A stretch of 64,000 nucleotides of DNA from Oxytricha trifallax. Taxonomy: Eukaryota > Ciliophora > Spirotrichea > Sporadotrichida > Oxytrichidae. This document shows positions 47,012-59,621 of this stretch, in pieces (position 1 is the first letter of the stretch; each line of letters starts with the position of its first letter). Made by a program: the position numbers and the translations under genes. Location of the stretch: assembly GCA_000711775.1 (NCBI GenBank), contig ARYC01000504.1, positions 37,995-101,994 of the forward strand, in the 5' to 3' direction. The notes under the pieces are model-generated. The model worked only from the letters and a program-made list of their open reading frames with translations, had not been told where the DNA came from and ran no database searches.

Positions 47012-47565
47012 TCACATCTCAACTTGCATCTCTCTCATTCTTGAAGTTATCAAAGATAAGTAATCGCTCAAACTAAGCTGAGTATGATAGTTTGGCATTA
47101 TCAAGAACAGAACGATTTTATCAGATACTATCATCATGCAACAACCATCAACCTTCAAATTATCTTTTGTATACTTACTTTCATCAATATTCGAGCTGCT
47201 CAAAACTGATAGCGACAGCTTTCTTGGAGTGAGCTGAACAACTTCTCTCTATCTCTAACTCAATAGCGAACTGCCTGATTTCTTCAAAGTTGATTACAAT
47301 TTTAATTTTGACACCTTGTCAATCAATGGCGTGAGCCCTGAATGAATTCGTTTGATCTGCTCATCATCTGAAGTGACTTTCTTCGCAGTGCTCTGCAACT
47401 TCAAATTTCTGAATTTCTTCAAAGTACTCGATTGCTTTTAGGGAGTGTCTTCAACTTCAAGTATAGGGGATAGATCGTACTTTAGTTACTACTTTGCTTT
47501 CAAATTCTAGCGAGGTGGAGTTTGTAAAATGCCTGCCTTCTGTGTAATAGCAAATCAATATTATT
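47012..47565 (-). CDS. Unidentified ORF within the transposon-like region
   Basis: A ciliate-code frame of about 184 aa on the minus strand, ending at TGA 47012-47014. It contains GILQTPPRQNLKAKQQLKYD, a Ser/Lys-rich middle and SLSDYLSLITSRMREMQVEM at the end. No start was determined; it may be an exon of a larger gene or an accessory ORF of the element that also holds the DDE transposase. Not recognised. Confidence 0.4.
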
Positions 47566-47699
47566 TAGGAATAACTTACTATAGAGCTGCTTGATGATTT
47601 CTATGATTTCTTCAAAATCGATTGTTTAGCCAACTAATTTAAAGTACTGGTACTAGAATGGGGTTTTGAAATTGGCTTAGCTTTACTCTACATTATTGA

Positions 47700-48840
47700 A
47701 TGAAGTTTGGATGATTACGAATCCTTTGCACTAGCTTACAGATTGATACCTTTAAAAACATTTTAAGCAGGTAAATCGTTTGATCATATAGATGAAACTG
47801 CATCCAATGAATAAGATGATTTCTAAGAATATTCACCATTCGACTGCTTTCCAAGCAGCATCCCTCCATACTGCAAATCCTTATCGCCTGCGATGATTTC
47901 TTAACTTTTTATACTTCTTGACTGCAATCGATTTGGTAACTTTATTCTTCCTCTTACCCAGAATACTCTTCTAATTTAGGGCCCACTGCTTAGGAGGCAA
48001 GTAGTCAGACCTGAAGTTGCTTTCATCTACTGATATAATTACTGCATCCTCTCTTAGAAACTATGATAAAAGTCGACTCACCCATAAGCGTTTGCTATTA
48101 TAAGCAGGATCTCTGTATTTGACATTCGCTGCCTCTGTCTTGCCAAACTTCAGATGAAACTGCTCCTTGAGAATCTTATGAATCGTTGATATGCATGGCA
48201 CTTTGAAATCATACTTTAATGATGAGCCCAACTTCAATTCTTACAATCGATTATGAATATTTCTGCCAGTACACTAGTAAATTCCAATTTCTTCTATGCA
48301 CTCGCCAACTGCAGCAACCAGCTGCTCATTATCTCACTCCCTCCTCTTGCCAGGTTTTTTTGGTTCTTAAGGTTGGAATACGCTATTTTTCATATCATGC
48401 TTAAACTTCTCAACAGTTCTTGATACAAACTCTGCTGTCACTCGCAACTTCTTCGAAATTTACTTTGGCTTCAACTAATCTTCCATATACATTCTTACTA
48501 TCTCAAGTCGCTTATGTGCAAGCTTTGATTCTCAAGGTTTTAGGTATGGATTACAATCCTTCGGTAATCCATGGTTTAGCTACATTCTATTTTATATAAG
48601 AGAGAGTAAACCTGTTTATATCAACTGCACTGGCTATCCTTCTTAAATTGACTGGGGTTTCTAAATTAGAATTATATTAGAATGATTCTTAAATCTTAAT
48701 TTATTTGACTAACCTGCTTTGAATTGCGAAATTGACTCAAGAACTGCTCCAGAAATTGGCACAATGAATCGTCGTTATGTATACTCTTGATATCAATCAC
48801 GTCATTCAAGTAAGAATCTATACCATCAAAGGCATCTTAA
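47700..48840 (-). pseudogene. IS630/Tc1-type transposase, N-terminal and first catalytic part, decayed
   Basis: The minus strand from about 48840 reads DAFDGIDSYLNDVIDIKS, then a probable intron (GTTAGT..TTTAG near 48709-48657), then a helix-turn-helix stretch (RLEIVRMYMEDQLKPKQISK). It continues to KYRDPAYNSKRLWVSRLL and AVIISVDESNF, the first catalytic Asp region. Two in-frame TGAs, at 48532-48534 and 48334-48336, sit where CGA (Arg) would fit, so C-to-T decay is likely. The frame is lost after about 47890. The second Asp/Glu region lies far downstream at 46.1-46.3 kb. Confidence 0.7.
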
Positions 48841-49226
48841 TGATTAACCCTCCTTATAAAGAATCCACTTGAGGAGGAACTTCACCAGAGTTGAGGAGCT
48901 CCCGTATTATACGAATACTGAGCTGGTGCAACCACTTGAACGAAATTCTTCCCCAAAATTACAGGCCCCCACTTTACGATTTGCTTGTCTTGAATCTTGA
49001 CTCAACTCTACTTAATGCTTTCAAAGGAGTGCTGGCTAAGATGATCGTCGCTGACGATCGAGGTGAGCGACTATTCTTACTAAGATTATTAACCCTTGTC
49101 AGAGTATTGGCATGAGAGTTTTTTACTTTGAGTTGCTTTCATTATTTACAGTTTTATAATAATAGTTTAATTAACTTATCTGTTAAAACAACGATTAAAT
49201 TATAATTAATTTATAAAATTCTACCA
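48841..49226. other. Spacer between divergent transposase and gene I
   Basis: A minus-strand ciliate-code frame continues upstream of the transposase through 49.1 kb (for example FWGRISFKWLHQLSIRIIRE) and may be its 5' part. 49130-49226 is AT-rich and probably holds the gene I promoter. Confidence 0.4.
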
Positions 49227-52200
49227 ATGCAGCCAATGTCGGACGACATCAATCGAGAGCCGATTGAAAACACTTTTCATAGAGTGTCTTTACCAATGAA
49301 ATTCTACTTTGATCTGACCAACCCATAGCAACTTGAAGAGATTTTCTAAAAGGGAGGAAGTGCATTCCAAATACTCCATCATACACAAATCAAGATTCAG
49401 AAGGCAGGCAAATCCTAATCCAAAATAATGTTCGAGGGCACATTGTTAACATTTCTTCTGTTCTGTGATGACTACTGGAGCATGATTCTTATGGTTAAAC
49501 TAAACAGGCTAACTAGTAAAGATCAGCAACAGTTTACCTAGACTTTCAAAATTGTAAAGAGAGCTTATGACTGTATAGTTCAATAACCTAAACATGCTAC
49601 CTAAGGAAGTCTGAAAGATTTGGCAGCACTAAATTCTGTGTAAGATCAGTACAAATTGACAATTGATAGGGATACTCATTTAAGAGCTTTGTAGATATGG
49701 TTCAGAGAATGAACAAAATCCAGAAAAACATGGGCTATACCACATCTGCTATGATGAAAAATGTTTAGTCGACTTTCAACAAGGACTTTTCCTATTTTAA
49801 AGTGGATGTGGATACTTCGTTATAAAACAATAGTATAGCCTCCAAATTTATGTTGCTTACATCAGCGGATATCTCTTAGCACTTCCCCCCGGCTGAGCTT
49901 GAACTTGTACAATAATTTCATTTCGAAGGCAGGAATGAATACGAAGAGCGCGTTAAATACTTTATCGTGAAACGGCAGATTGAAAAAGGCTAAAAACCTC
50001 AAGCTCAATAGCCTATGGTTCAGACCAACTTATCCATTTAAGCTCCAAATTTGCAAAATTCGATGCACAGTTACAACATGCTTGGGCTCAACAATCAATG
50101 CATGAGTAGTGGCAATGGTACGAACCCGGAATCTTTCGAAATAAAGGACTTGTTGGCTACATTCAAAAAAATGACAGACTCATAAATTCTATAAGAAACC
50201 AGATTCTCTACTGAACTATCTAAACGTCTGGTTACTACAAATGAAGATTTTATAGCAAGTTTGATAAACAGCAATGTCCGTATTCTGCCAGATTAATTGA
50301 GGACTCTACAGGATATCAGCAAATCTTCCAAGTAACTTCTGTAAAAATATGAGAACCAGCTTCCGTTGTAGACTCAGAGTAAAACTAGTTACGATGAACG
50401 AAAGAATTCAGTAATCTAGTTTATTAACTAATTTCTCAATAATTATAACTAATCGTGTTAATAAGGCGACTACTTTAAAGTCTTCACTTCTCAGGATGAG
50501 GATCAGAATAGCAAGTTAAAGACTTCCCACTAATTGATTAAGAGGCTACTGAAAAACTTATTAATAAGTTTAAATAAAGTGTGAAACTTGATGATACTGT
50601 GCTCAATAGAAATTCACTTTAATTCTAGTCTGAGGTGTAGGCATACAAAGACTAGCAGGTAAAGATCCGTCAATCAAAGTAAACCAGAGAGAGAGATCCA
50701 AGTCAGAGAAGAAAGAGCAAACCATCGACGTTGGAACTGAGGATGTTTAGTAGCTTGAAGAATCCAAGAAAACGTTCACTCAAGAAAAGCCAAAATTTGA
50801 CTTTCCAATTTTTGAACAAACGCACAGTTGAACAAATGAAAACCTCTGGAAACATGTAACTTCGACTGCTTTATAGAAATATCCTCAGGATCAGCCCTTC
50901 TTACGCTTTGAGTACGTAAAGGCCAGGCCAAAAGCTTTCAGAGAAGCCTAAATCTACTAACTGGGTAGTATGAAAACTTACTTGCTTGACTGTTACGATC
51001 ACATTACTCAGCAGCTTTAAGGTCCCTATCAGATCAAGTTCTTAGGCTCTCCCTTCTTTGAAGAATCAGACTATCGCCTTATGTATACTCCTCACTACTC
51101 CTAATGCAAAAGAAATAGCTTCAAGATGAATGCCTTCTAGAATAGAAATAGAGGAATGGTATTCAACGCCAATTGCATTTTCAAGAGCTCACTTCGAGAT
51201 GATCCAAATGGCTACTTTTATCTTACTGAAGTTATGGGGTTACTGGCCATACTTAACGATGCTCCTATGTTCGCCAATACTTTAGCATTCTCAATGATGG
51301 TTTGCGGATTGCTCGAGATGAAACCTGAATAGTTCTTGAGCGATTACTTCCTAAATCCCCTGAGATTTCCACTCACTTCCGTCTTAAATTGGTGCGCATT
51401 TGATTGCAAATTTAGAAGTTACAAAGTTGCTCTTCTATTTCAAAAAGATATATTTGATTACGACTTGTACAGATGCAGAGTATTTGCAGGTTTATCAGTC
51501 TCAACAATAAAATATTCAAGCCTTTCTTTGAGGACCGACATGGAACTTTGATAGTTGAGCTGATCTACATGTTTGCAGACTCCCCTATTCCATAAAGTCA
51601 CTTTGCAGTTTTAAGAATTGACAAAGATGGACAAATGCTGCTCATGTCAAGCAGACAGAAAGTAACCAGATTTCCAGTAATTATCAAGGATGAGAATGAC
51701 TAAGAGGAGGTGATCATGAGTGTTATCTTGGAGTTGATGAATGACGATGGGGCTCTTTCAGGACTCAAGACTGTGTTCACCATCAAAATATATGGCTGTG
51801 AGCGTAACTTGACTCCTGTAACTACATTCTTGGGGGCTAAGACAGACACCCACATTCTAGCTCGAGAATTTTTCCAAAGGATCTTTAGCTGGTAAGATTT
51901 TGACACATCTAATAATTTATAGGTATTCAGGCAAAGAATTGCTTTATGCTGTAGTCGACCTAAAACGGCAGCTCGATTATTTGATGATTTAGTCTAGCGC
52001 TCTCACATACGAGTATGCTAGTGACGTTGACTACAAAGATGAGGATGTGGATGCATGCAGAATGGTTACTTAAGAAGCTGATAAAATGACAAAACTGGTG
52101 AATGTCATTAATACTCTAAAGGGGCTGCAATAAGAAGATCAAGACCCTCAATCTTGTGCAGGTAATATAATTCACAAATAGAATTTCTATAGACCATCAT

Positions 52201-55200
52201 GTAAGCCAGCTTAAGGAAAGAATCATACTAAACGAAGCTAAACCCTACAATTATGATCCATATTTAATCATCGAAATCAGAGCATAAATCATCGATTTGA
52301 GTTGGTTTTAACAAGAAGCACTGATCAAAGTGCAAACTTTTAGCATGGCATTCCAGATTTATTGCTAAATTATGGAAGAGAATTTACAAAGACCTTTATC
52401 AAAGCTTTAGATAACACACTGGTAAATGAGAATGCTCACTTGTATAACTGGATCACTACAAGGTAAGCCCAATGAACTTTTGATTTGTTGTACATATAGA
52501 AATTAGGAGGTGTTCGATAAATGGCATCAATACTCTCTGGAGTATCTCAACCTCTAACTTCCTCAAGACTTAAGATTGCTCATTTAAATGACAAGTCAAG
52601 AATCCACTATTCCAAGACCAACGTTTCTCAACTCCAGCCTGCTCGCGTAACCTAGTTGGTTCGCTATGTTGATAACATACAGCAAGAGATTATTAAAAAT
52701 GTCGTCTTACCTTTAGAAAAACAAGTGCAAAGAACAAAGGAAAAAAAAAAAAAAAAAAAAAAAAAATAAAAAAAAAAAAAAAAAAAAAAAAAAACAAAAA
52801 AAAAAAAAAAAAAAAAAAATAAAAAAAAAAAAAAAAAAAAAAAAAATAAAAAAAGGGAAAAACAAAACGAGATAAAAAGAATTTCATATCAGCCCAATGC
52901 TTTTAAAACTGAAAAATTTATTCCCTCAATTCTTTAACATTGCTTCAACCAGACAATCAAATCAAAAGTAAGGATAACGTGTTGTTAATTATTAATAGTG
53001 TTCTATCAAAAATCAGAGAATCAGAACAGCAATTTACAGTTCTTGGCAAACGAGGGGTGAATTAAATCCATGGCCTAATTCAACAGAATAGATATTAATC
53101 TTCTGGCATTGATGTTCACAACTAGACAATCAATCACAGAATGACTAGTTCTCAAACTAGTGCAACTATTCTCAACAGAATCAATACAGTCAGAACTATG
53201 CAAATGATTTAAGTCAACATAGTGACTCAAGCCTGGTTTCTAATTACAATGTTCCATGCTAATAGAGCCCTATATCTCTTAATAGCTACCCTGTAAACTT
53301 AATGAACCAGAACCAATACCAAATTTATCAACAGTAATAAAACCAAAATATCTTATCCAATACTACTGACACGGCTACAAAAAGTTAAGGCTCAACTCAC
53401 ACAGCCCAAATTAGCTCTTAACAAACTATGGGTTTTGGACCAACAAATAGCATACCAGCTCAAAATAATGCAAGTGGTTCCAATGCTTAGAAGAAAGTTA
53501 GCAGACCTAAAAAAGAAGTAAAGCTTAGAAAGCAAATGATAAGAAAAATCTCAAACTTATTGCACCCAAATCTAAAGTTGCCTTATAAGAAGAAGATAGT
53601 CATACTGATCCAACTTACGTGCCATAACAAACAAAGAAAGTTAAGAAAGGCAATAATCTTACTTAAAGTCCCATATCAAAAGCAGATACTGATTAGAACA
53701 TGCCTTTGGAAGAAAAAATCCTGAGTGGAACTGATTCTGATAATGAGTCTCGTAAACAAGCTGAAAATGTCAATGCTAATTCAGATTAGTCACAGAGTTT
53801 TGCCAATTAGACATAACCCACCTCGATCCAAACTCCCAGCATGATTAGGGATTGCATTAAATAAATCAATAAAGTGCCTGATCAAATTCAAAAGCCTTTT
53901 GATGACATTTTAATCGAAAAGGGACTCAGCCAAAACGATAGACACAGTCAAAATAGTTAGAAAGCGCTTCCACAAGCTCAATCCAGGCAGTTGAATCCTG
54001 GTTTCTAGAATCAAAGTGGGAATATCTTCAATTACTTCAGTCCCTAGAAGAGTGATTAAGTGTCTTCAACTGCTGCTTAAACCCCAATCAAGATGCAATT
54101 CTTAAATAATCAGCACTTTGGTATCATCGGAGATTAGAGATAAGGCCTAATTGGCATGAACTCGAACTCATATATGAGCAGTCCAGTTGCAAATCTACCA
54201 CTATCTGGTTAAGTCTACTATAATAACTCCCTACAGCAAACTTAACCTTTCTCATAATATCCAAGCCCTGCAATTAATCCCATAAATCCACTTATGCTTC
54301 TTTCTGCCTCGATGCAGCAACTCTAAAATTTGTAATTGGCTTAAAATTCTATCATAGGAAGTGGAAACAATCCCTTTATCAATAGTATGAATAACAATTC
54401 TTGTATGAATAACAATTCATAAGTTCCTGATAATAAGTCCAGAAAAACTAGAACCCTATAGATGTAAGAAAAGACCCTATAGGTGGTAGAGAAGAAAGGA
54501 ATCGAGAAATGAAGCAAAAACAAAAAGGTTCACAAAAGAACTAAAAAACAGAAGAAGAAAGGGGTTCCAAAGGCAAATGTTAAGAAGAGACAGTTTCCTG
54601 CTTTCAGTGAATTGGTCTAGCAAACATTAATTTAAAACCCCGTTAATCAGAATTCCTCCTCAAAAGTAAATTCTTAAGACGATTTATTGATGCGCGTGGA
54701 AGAGCCTGATCAAAACGTGTATTTGACCCAACAATAGCAAAATTCACTTTCAAAACCCCAGTCTTGCTCTAAGAACTTGAGCGCTAACCAACTTCAACAG
54801 GATTCCCAAGTGCAAGTTGATGGCAACAAAAGGAATGAAGGATTTGCTCCTGTGATGAGCTTACAACAGTCATAGTATGAGCTTTCGTTCTCAAGACACC
54901 CAGGCGGCGGTTAGGATGACTAAGTTTAGTTCAATGAGTACAACCTGCAGAATTAACAACATGCCAACTCCTCTTAAGTGGAATTTGGGGAGATTCAATA
55001 AGATAGACTCAATGAGTAAGATGTTGATGACGATGATTATGAAAAGGGTATGATAGCATTGGGTAGCCACTCTTCTTCTTCTCAGGAAGAGAAACAGCAT
55101 GAGGAGGAGCAGAAGTAGTAAGAGTAACAACAAAAGCAGAACCAAGATCTACTACAAGAACATGAGAAAAATTAAGAACTAAATCTGGAAGAGACACAAT

Positions 55201-55562
55201 CAGAACAAGAAATAGATTAAGATCATCCATCACAACAGCTCTAGATTCAGAAGAAGCTCTAAGAGCAGAAGCAAGAGTAGATCGAAGAGCAGAAGCAAGA
55301 GCAACCACAAGAGCAGCAAAAGCAGCAAGAGTAGCAGCAAGAACAGCAGCAAGAGCAGCAGCAAGTGTAGCAGCAAGAGTAGCAGTAAGTGCAGCAGCAA
55401 GAGCAACAAAGAAATCAACCAGGACCAAACAACAGCAACATGGACCAGGGTGTAGGATTGCCTCAAGACTAGGACAATCAGGCTTTGCCAGGAAATTCAT
55501 CAGACATCGTCAAGAAAGATGGAGACAAGGATGGTCTAGATGATGTTGGTCTCCAGTAGTGA
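49227..55562 (+). CDS. Gene I: large Gln-rich protein with short introns and no IES
   Basis: ATG 49227 (MQPMSDDINREPIENTFHRV), TGA 55560-55562. The frame is carried across probable short introns: 49638-49669 (GTGTAAG..GATAG, 32 nt), 51480-51520 (41 nt) and 51892-51922 (GTAAGA..TTATAG, 31 nt). Others are needed near 50.57, 52.2-53.0, 53.54 and 54.50 kb, the last to skip an in-frame TGA at 54510-54512. The N-terminal two thirds look folded (VFNANCIFKSSLRDDPNGYF, EDRHGTLIVELIYMFADSP, FTIKIYGCERNLTPVTTFLG). The C-terminal third is Asn/Gln/Ser-rich and ends in a long Gln/Glu repeat (about 55225-55415, CAG/CAA/TAG). Roughly 2000 aa. No family recognised. It has no pointer-flanked IES, unlike genes A-H. 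Confidence 0.65.
52741..52858 (+). repeat. Poly(A) tract of about 120 bp
   Basis: Nearly pure A with a few T, C and G interruptions, followed by GGGAAAAACAAAACGAG. It lies in the middle of gene I. It could be an intron or IES component, a retrotransposed poly(A), or an assembly artefact. The 64-aa minus-strand Phe-rich ORF over it is meaningless. Confidence 0.8.
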
Positions 55563-55792
55563 AGTTCGTTGCTGCTCTTTCATTTATAATATTTTTCAAG
55601 TATATTTCCCATAAACTTAAGTGTTTACTGTTTGACAAGTTATTCTATTTTTTCAATAAGAAAATTACCTTTGCTTTAATTCTTACTATTATTATTAATA
55701 TATGCAATGCTCAATTTATAATAAGTGTTGAGCTTTTCTTAAGTCGAATAATTTAAATTAATTATAATAATTGTATTTATCTGGCCTTTTTA

Positions 55793-56766
55793 ATGCTGCA
55801 CTCATTCATAACAGACTAAACAGGATAGAATCTGACTGGCACTCAAGTCCTTCAAATCATGGATGAATCGCTGGAGCAGTACAGAATCGTGTTCGGCATC
55901 CAACTTGCCTTTCACACCATCAGAACAATTCAGATTGAGGGCCTGTACAAGGGAGACAACTAAGAACTTATCCGATTTGTGATAGAAGTCATGAACTTTA
56001 GGTATAGGCCTGCTTAAGCTTAAGAGCTTGGTTGATCAACTCAGCGCCTGTTCACAACTAGGAGTAGTATAGTTTGATCTTCAAGTATTAACGAAGCGTA
56101 GTCTTATCAGTAAAATATATAGTCTTTAATACCTAAACAAGTTCTTTATATTTATTATTAAGTAATAATCATATAATTCTATAATAAAACTTAAGAATGA
56201 AGTCAAGCAAACTTACGAAGCAGCACTGCTTCACCTTCAAGCACTCTGCTCATGCACCTGGTGGATACATCGTCGAGATTTACAAGGCAAGATTTTCAAC
56301 ATAAGTAATGGTTCTCAAGTATAGGTGATCGATGAACGCTTCAAGCGAACTTTCAAGTTCCAGGTGGATCCTCAAAGTGGATTTTCAAACGTTGTACTTC
56401 TGGAGGTTGCTCCGAGTGAACCAATTGTGGTGGTAACCTATAAGTGGTGTGGCTATCATAACGTATGGATATACCCATTCAAGAAGGAGGATCCACACAT
56501 GCACTAATAGTATATTAATCTTGATCCTGACGATCCTTCAGACGGTTGGTTCTTCAGCTTTGATAACGACAGTCTTATACAGGTAGAGTAAGCAATACTA
56601 TTATACTATTCAAACTATCGCTTACGCGCAATTAATTTATAGCTAAATCAAGGGAGAATACAGAAAGACTGTGGATAAGTATGATGAAGAAATGAGGAAG
56701 CAGTTGACATCGCATGTAATGCCAGAACCCTAAGAATTTGTTGGAGCAGTCAGTTTTACAGTTTGA
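55793..56766 (+). CDS. Gene J: unidentified protein of about 250 aa with three short introns
   Basis: ATG 55793 (MLHSFITDQTGQNLTGTQVL), TGA 56764-56766. Probable introns: 56002-56026 (25 nt, GTATAG..AAGAG), one of about 110 nt ending at 56193, and 56588-56642 (GTAAGC..TATAG, 55 nt). Removing them gives a continuous frame, including DESLEQYRIVFGIQLAFHTI, YKWCGYHNVWIYPFKKEDPH and KGEYRKTVDKYDEEMRKQL. It lies 230 bp downstream of gene I on the same strand. No family is recognised. Like gene I it lacks IESs and looks intact. Confidence 0.65.
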
Positions 56767-57611
56767 ATTAAGAGTAATGAGTAATAAGTTAAAGCAGTTT
56801 AAACTGCAATGGTGATTTTATTACACCATCTATAATTCCTACACTATGCTAATGCAACTAAGTATTTTAATTAAAATTACTAAACACTTTTTTAGATTAG
56901 GTATAATCTATGCTAAATTCCCTAAAATAGTTGATTATGAATCTCCCTAAAAGAGGGATTTTTAACTACTTGATTAATTTTATCAATAATTGAAATTGAT
57001 AATAAACAAAATTTACAGAACCTCTCTAGTTTATGAACTAAGCATAATAATCAAAGCTTACTATGAATACTTAATAATTCTATACCCTACAGTTTCATTT
57101 AAACTAATAAACATAATAAGAGTAATATCAAAATGCTTAAAAACAAAAATGATTTCATAACAAATAAGGCAAATTAATTTTATTGAACCAACAAGAAAAT
57201 CATAAAAATACAGCAACTATAACTAAGACCTTTCCATCCCTAATCCCTAAATCCTAAACAGACAAAACAGACAACAATTTGGCTAGATTTTTAATTCTGC
57301 TTGATAATCTCCATGAAAGCGCGCATTTTGATTTTATTTAGAAATACCTATTAAAAAGATTAAAAGGAAGATTAATTAATAGGAAATTGATAATTAAAAA
57401 CTTACTGAATTACTTCAACTCTTGATACTGAAATCTGATCCGACTCTGCCATTTGAATTCCTACAAAAAAAGATTAAGAGAAAAATGTTTGGATGAAAGA
57501 TTCTCCTCAGTAGTCATCGGTACCCGAATCTAGGAATGAATATTAGTAGACAAACTTTCGATAAGGGGAGTACTACCGCCTCTAATGGTGTCTTTCGCTA
57601 CCCACCAAGAG
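56767..57611. other. AT-rich spacer before the palindrome
   Basis: Mostly AT-rich, with no convincing frame. From about 57480 the composition becomes more balanced and may already belong to the palindrome's outer arm, whose partner would lie beyond the window. Confidence 0.5.
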
Positions 57612-58187
57612 AAGGATCAGCGGCTTTGATTCTAGGATTCCAATATCCTATTGAATCGCAGCCTACGATCTGTTGATTTTAAGTTTCAATTCTTCTTAAT
57701 CAACCGGAGAATCAATCATAAATTTAATTATAAGCTGCCTCGCTTAAGTAGGGTTTGCCACCAATTTAAATATTCAGAGGGTTCTAACTTTAGGGAATAT
57801 TTAATTTTTGATTTTGATAATCAAATTATGTGGTCCTATTAGTATTTTGCAAAATACTTTAAAGCTGTTAAAGCAAACAAAGACCTCTCAAAGTATACAG
57901 ATTTAAGATAATGTAAATCTATAGTTGTTATTAGGCTTAGTTAGAATTTCAGTTATAGCAATTTTCATTTGATTTTAATGGTCTATTAAATCATCAAAAT
58001 CTTAGATTTTTATTATCTCTAAGTTTAGAGAAAACTACTTAAAATCACCCTTATTTTTTGGCAAAGGATTTAGATTTCTTATATCCAAGTTACCAACCAA
58101 AGATTATAGTTTGGCCTAATACACTACGAATTAATAGACCTTGTTAGTATTTTCGATTATACCATCGATTAATTCAAAATCTGTTGA
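57612..58187 (+). CDS. Palindrome ORF A, left copy
   Basis: A ciliate-code frame of about 190 aa ending at TGA 58185-58187, pointing towards the palindrome centre. It contains KYSEGSNFREYLIFDFDNQI and QNFSYSNFHLILMVYQIIKI, hydrophobic and Leu/Ile-rich like ciliate leucine-rich repeat proteins. There is no clear ATG near the start, and the 5' part may lie left of the matched arm. Its mirror copy is at 63424-64000 on the minus strand. Weak coding evidence. Confidence 0.35.
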
Positions 58188-58490
58188 GTTGCCAGAAGCT
58201 AAATGCTAAAGTGTTAAAACCCCTAAAATAAGAGAGATTTTCTAAAAAGCTTTAAAGAAAGACAACTTTTACTCTTGAATGGAGGGTATCCAACCATAGG
58301 CTGCGGCTGGACCCTAATGCTCCCGAGTAGAAGGAGCATGTTAAAATGATGGGGAGTATAAAATATAGGGAGGAGTCGAAAGTTAGGGCAGCAGAAAGTC
58401 AGGAGGCAAAAGTTTAATTATGGGGGCTAATTTGCAAATTTTTTAATGTGATAATGAATTATGAAATTCGCTGGCTTAAATAGGGCATTT

Positions 58491-58772
58491 TTGGAACCAT
58501 ACAACCTGGAGTCATACAGCCGGAGCCATGCAACCTGGATCCATACAACTTTAGGTTGATTCTTGCATAGTAGTTTGAATAAGCAGCTTTAGTACTTCTA
58601 ATTGAACCCTATACATACTTAGCGAATTTTTATACACTGGTACATGAATTTTTGAGATATCTTCAGGATATCTTCCTGGAACCATACAACCTGAGGGGTG
58701 GAACCATACAACCTTGAGGTATCTTCAGGATATCTTCATCTGGAACCATACAACCTTAGAGTGGAGTCATAC
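58491..58772. repeat. GGAACCATACAACCT repeat clusters B and C (left arm)
   Basis: Degenerate copies occur at 58491-58550 and 58677-58772, the latter next to GATATCTTCAGGATATCTTC. The mirror copies are at 63061-63122 and 62838-62937. Confidence 0.85.
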
Positions 58773-58944
58773 AACCTAGCATCTTAAAATCAACTTTATC
58801 ACCCACAATCGAGCTCTAATACTAAAATTCGCTGTTACTATGATATATTACATGATTTGTGGTGGTATGGAGGTATAGGGATGAGAGGGGTATCAAAATA
58901 AAATTTTGATTTCAGAGTGATTTTTTCAATTCATAACCATAGTA

Positions 58945-59178
58945 TCACTAAGAATTTAGGCCTATTCTCAAACTTAAGAGCAACACACTTGAATTACCCA
59001 ACTCTTGCCTAACCATGCCAAAACCATCCAAATCATCATTAATCATCTCAGAGGCATCGAAAACATCATTAGAGCTTAAGTCAGAGGCCTTAGGCAAAAA
59101 TCGATGTTTGAAGTCAGAGACCATACTTTGGGGTTTAAAGCTGTTGTAAACTGTCATATAAATATAAGAAATTCTCAT
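58945..59178 (-). CDS. Palindrome ORF B, left copy (77 aa)
   Basis: ATG 59176-59178 to TGA 58945-58947, with a TAG read as Gln just before the stop. It contains MTVYNSFKPQSMVSDFKHRF and an acidic middle. The mirror copy at 62437-62670 differs at a few residues (N/K, G/D, D/N changes) but stays open. Retention of the frame in both arms despite substitutions is mild evidence for coding. Not recognised. Confidence 0.45.
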
Positions 59179-59365
59179 ACTCTGCTATAATCTACTATCA
59201 CCAATAAACTAGATACTGCCTAATATATCGATTTCTATGTAAACAGTGTCTGTTATATACGATTTAAACTTAGTAAGCCTGATCAATCAAAATGTAAGCA
59301 GAGTATTGAGAGGTTTAATAAAAAATTAAAAAAACTTGAATTTTGGAGATATCTTCGGGATATCT

Positions 59366-59405
59366 TCCTGGAACCATACAACCTAAGGGGTGGAGCCATA
59401 CAACC
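59366..59405. repeat. GGAACCATACAACCT repeat cluster D (left arm)
   Basis: Two copies next to ATATCTTCGGGATATCTTCC. The mirror copies are at 62208-62246. Confidence 0.8.
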
Positions 59406-59621
59406 TTAAAACCCAAAATTTGATAAAACCCCATAATAATGCATATTTATGTCTGGTATAAGTATATATGAATATTGCAATCGATTGCTGCATTATCTTA
59501 GTCATTGAGTAGAGTGCAATCGCAAAGTAGAATAGAAGAGTGAATTATATTAAAGAGTATAGTGCAAGAGATTAGGTTGTGAATGTATTAGGGAAGGGAT
59601 TATTAATAGTTTGCGAATTAG

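Noticed and set aside
46710-47063. ORFs with YGS/GTIQ-type repeats
   Set aside because: Produced by the GGAACCATACAACCT repeat cluster in several frames on both strands; better explained as non-coding repeat.
47671-47690. GGGGTTTTGAAATT as a TBE end
   Set aside because: Only one repeat unit, with no further TBE similarity or target duplication nearby.
52693-52887. 64-aa Phe-rich ORF
   Set aside because: Antisense of the poly(A) tract; no codon-level signal.
55009-55500. 163-aa and 78-aa minus-strand Ala/Leu-rich ORFs
   Set aside because: Antisense frames of the CAG/CAA/TAG Gln repeat at the end of gene I.
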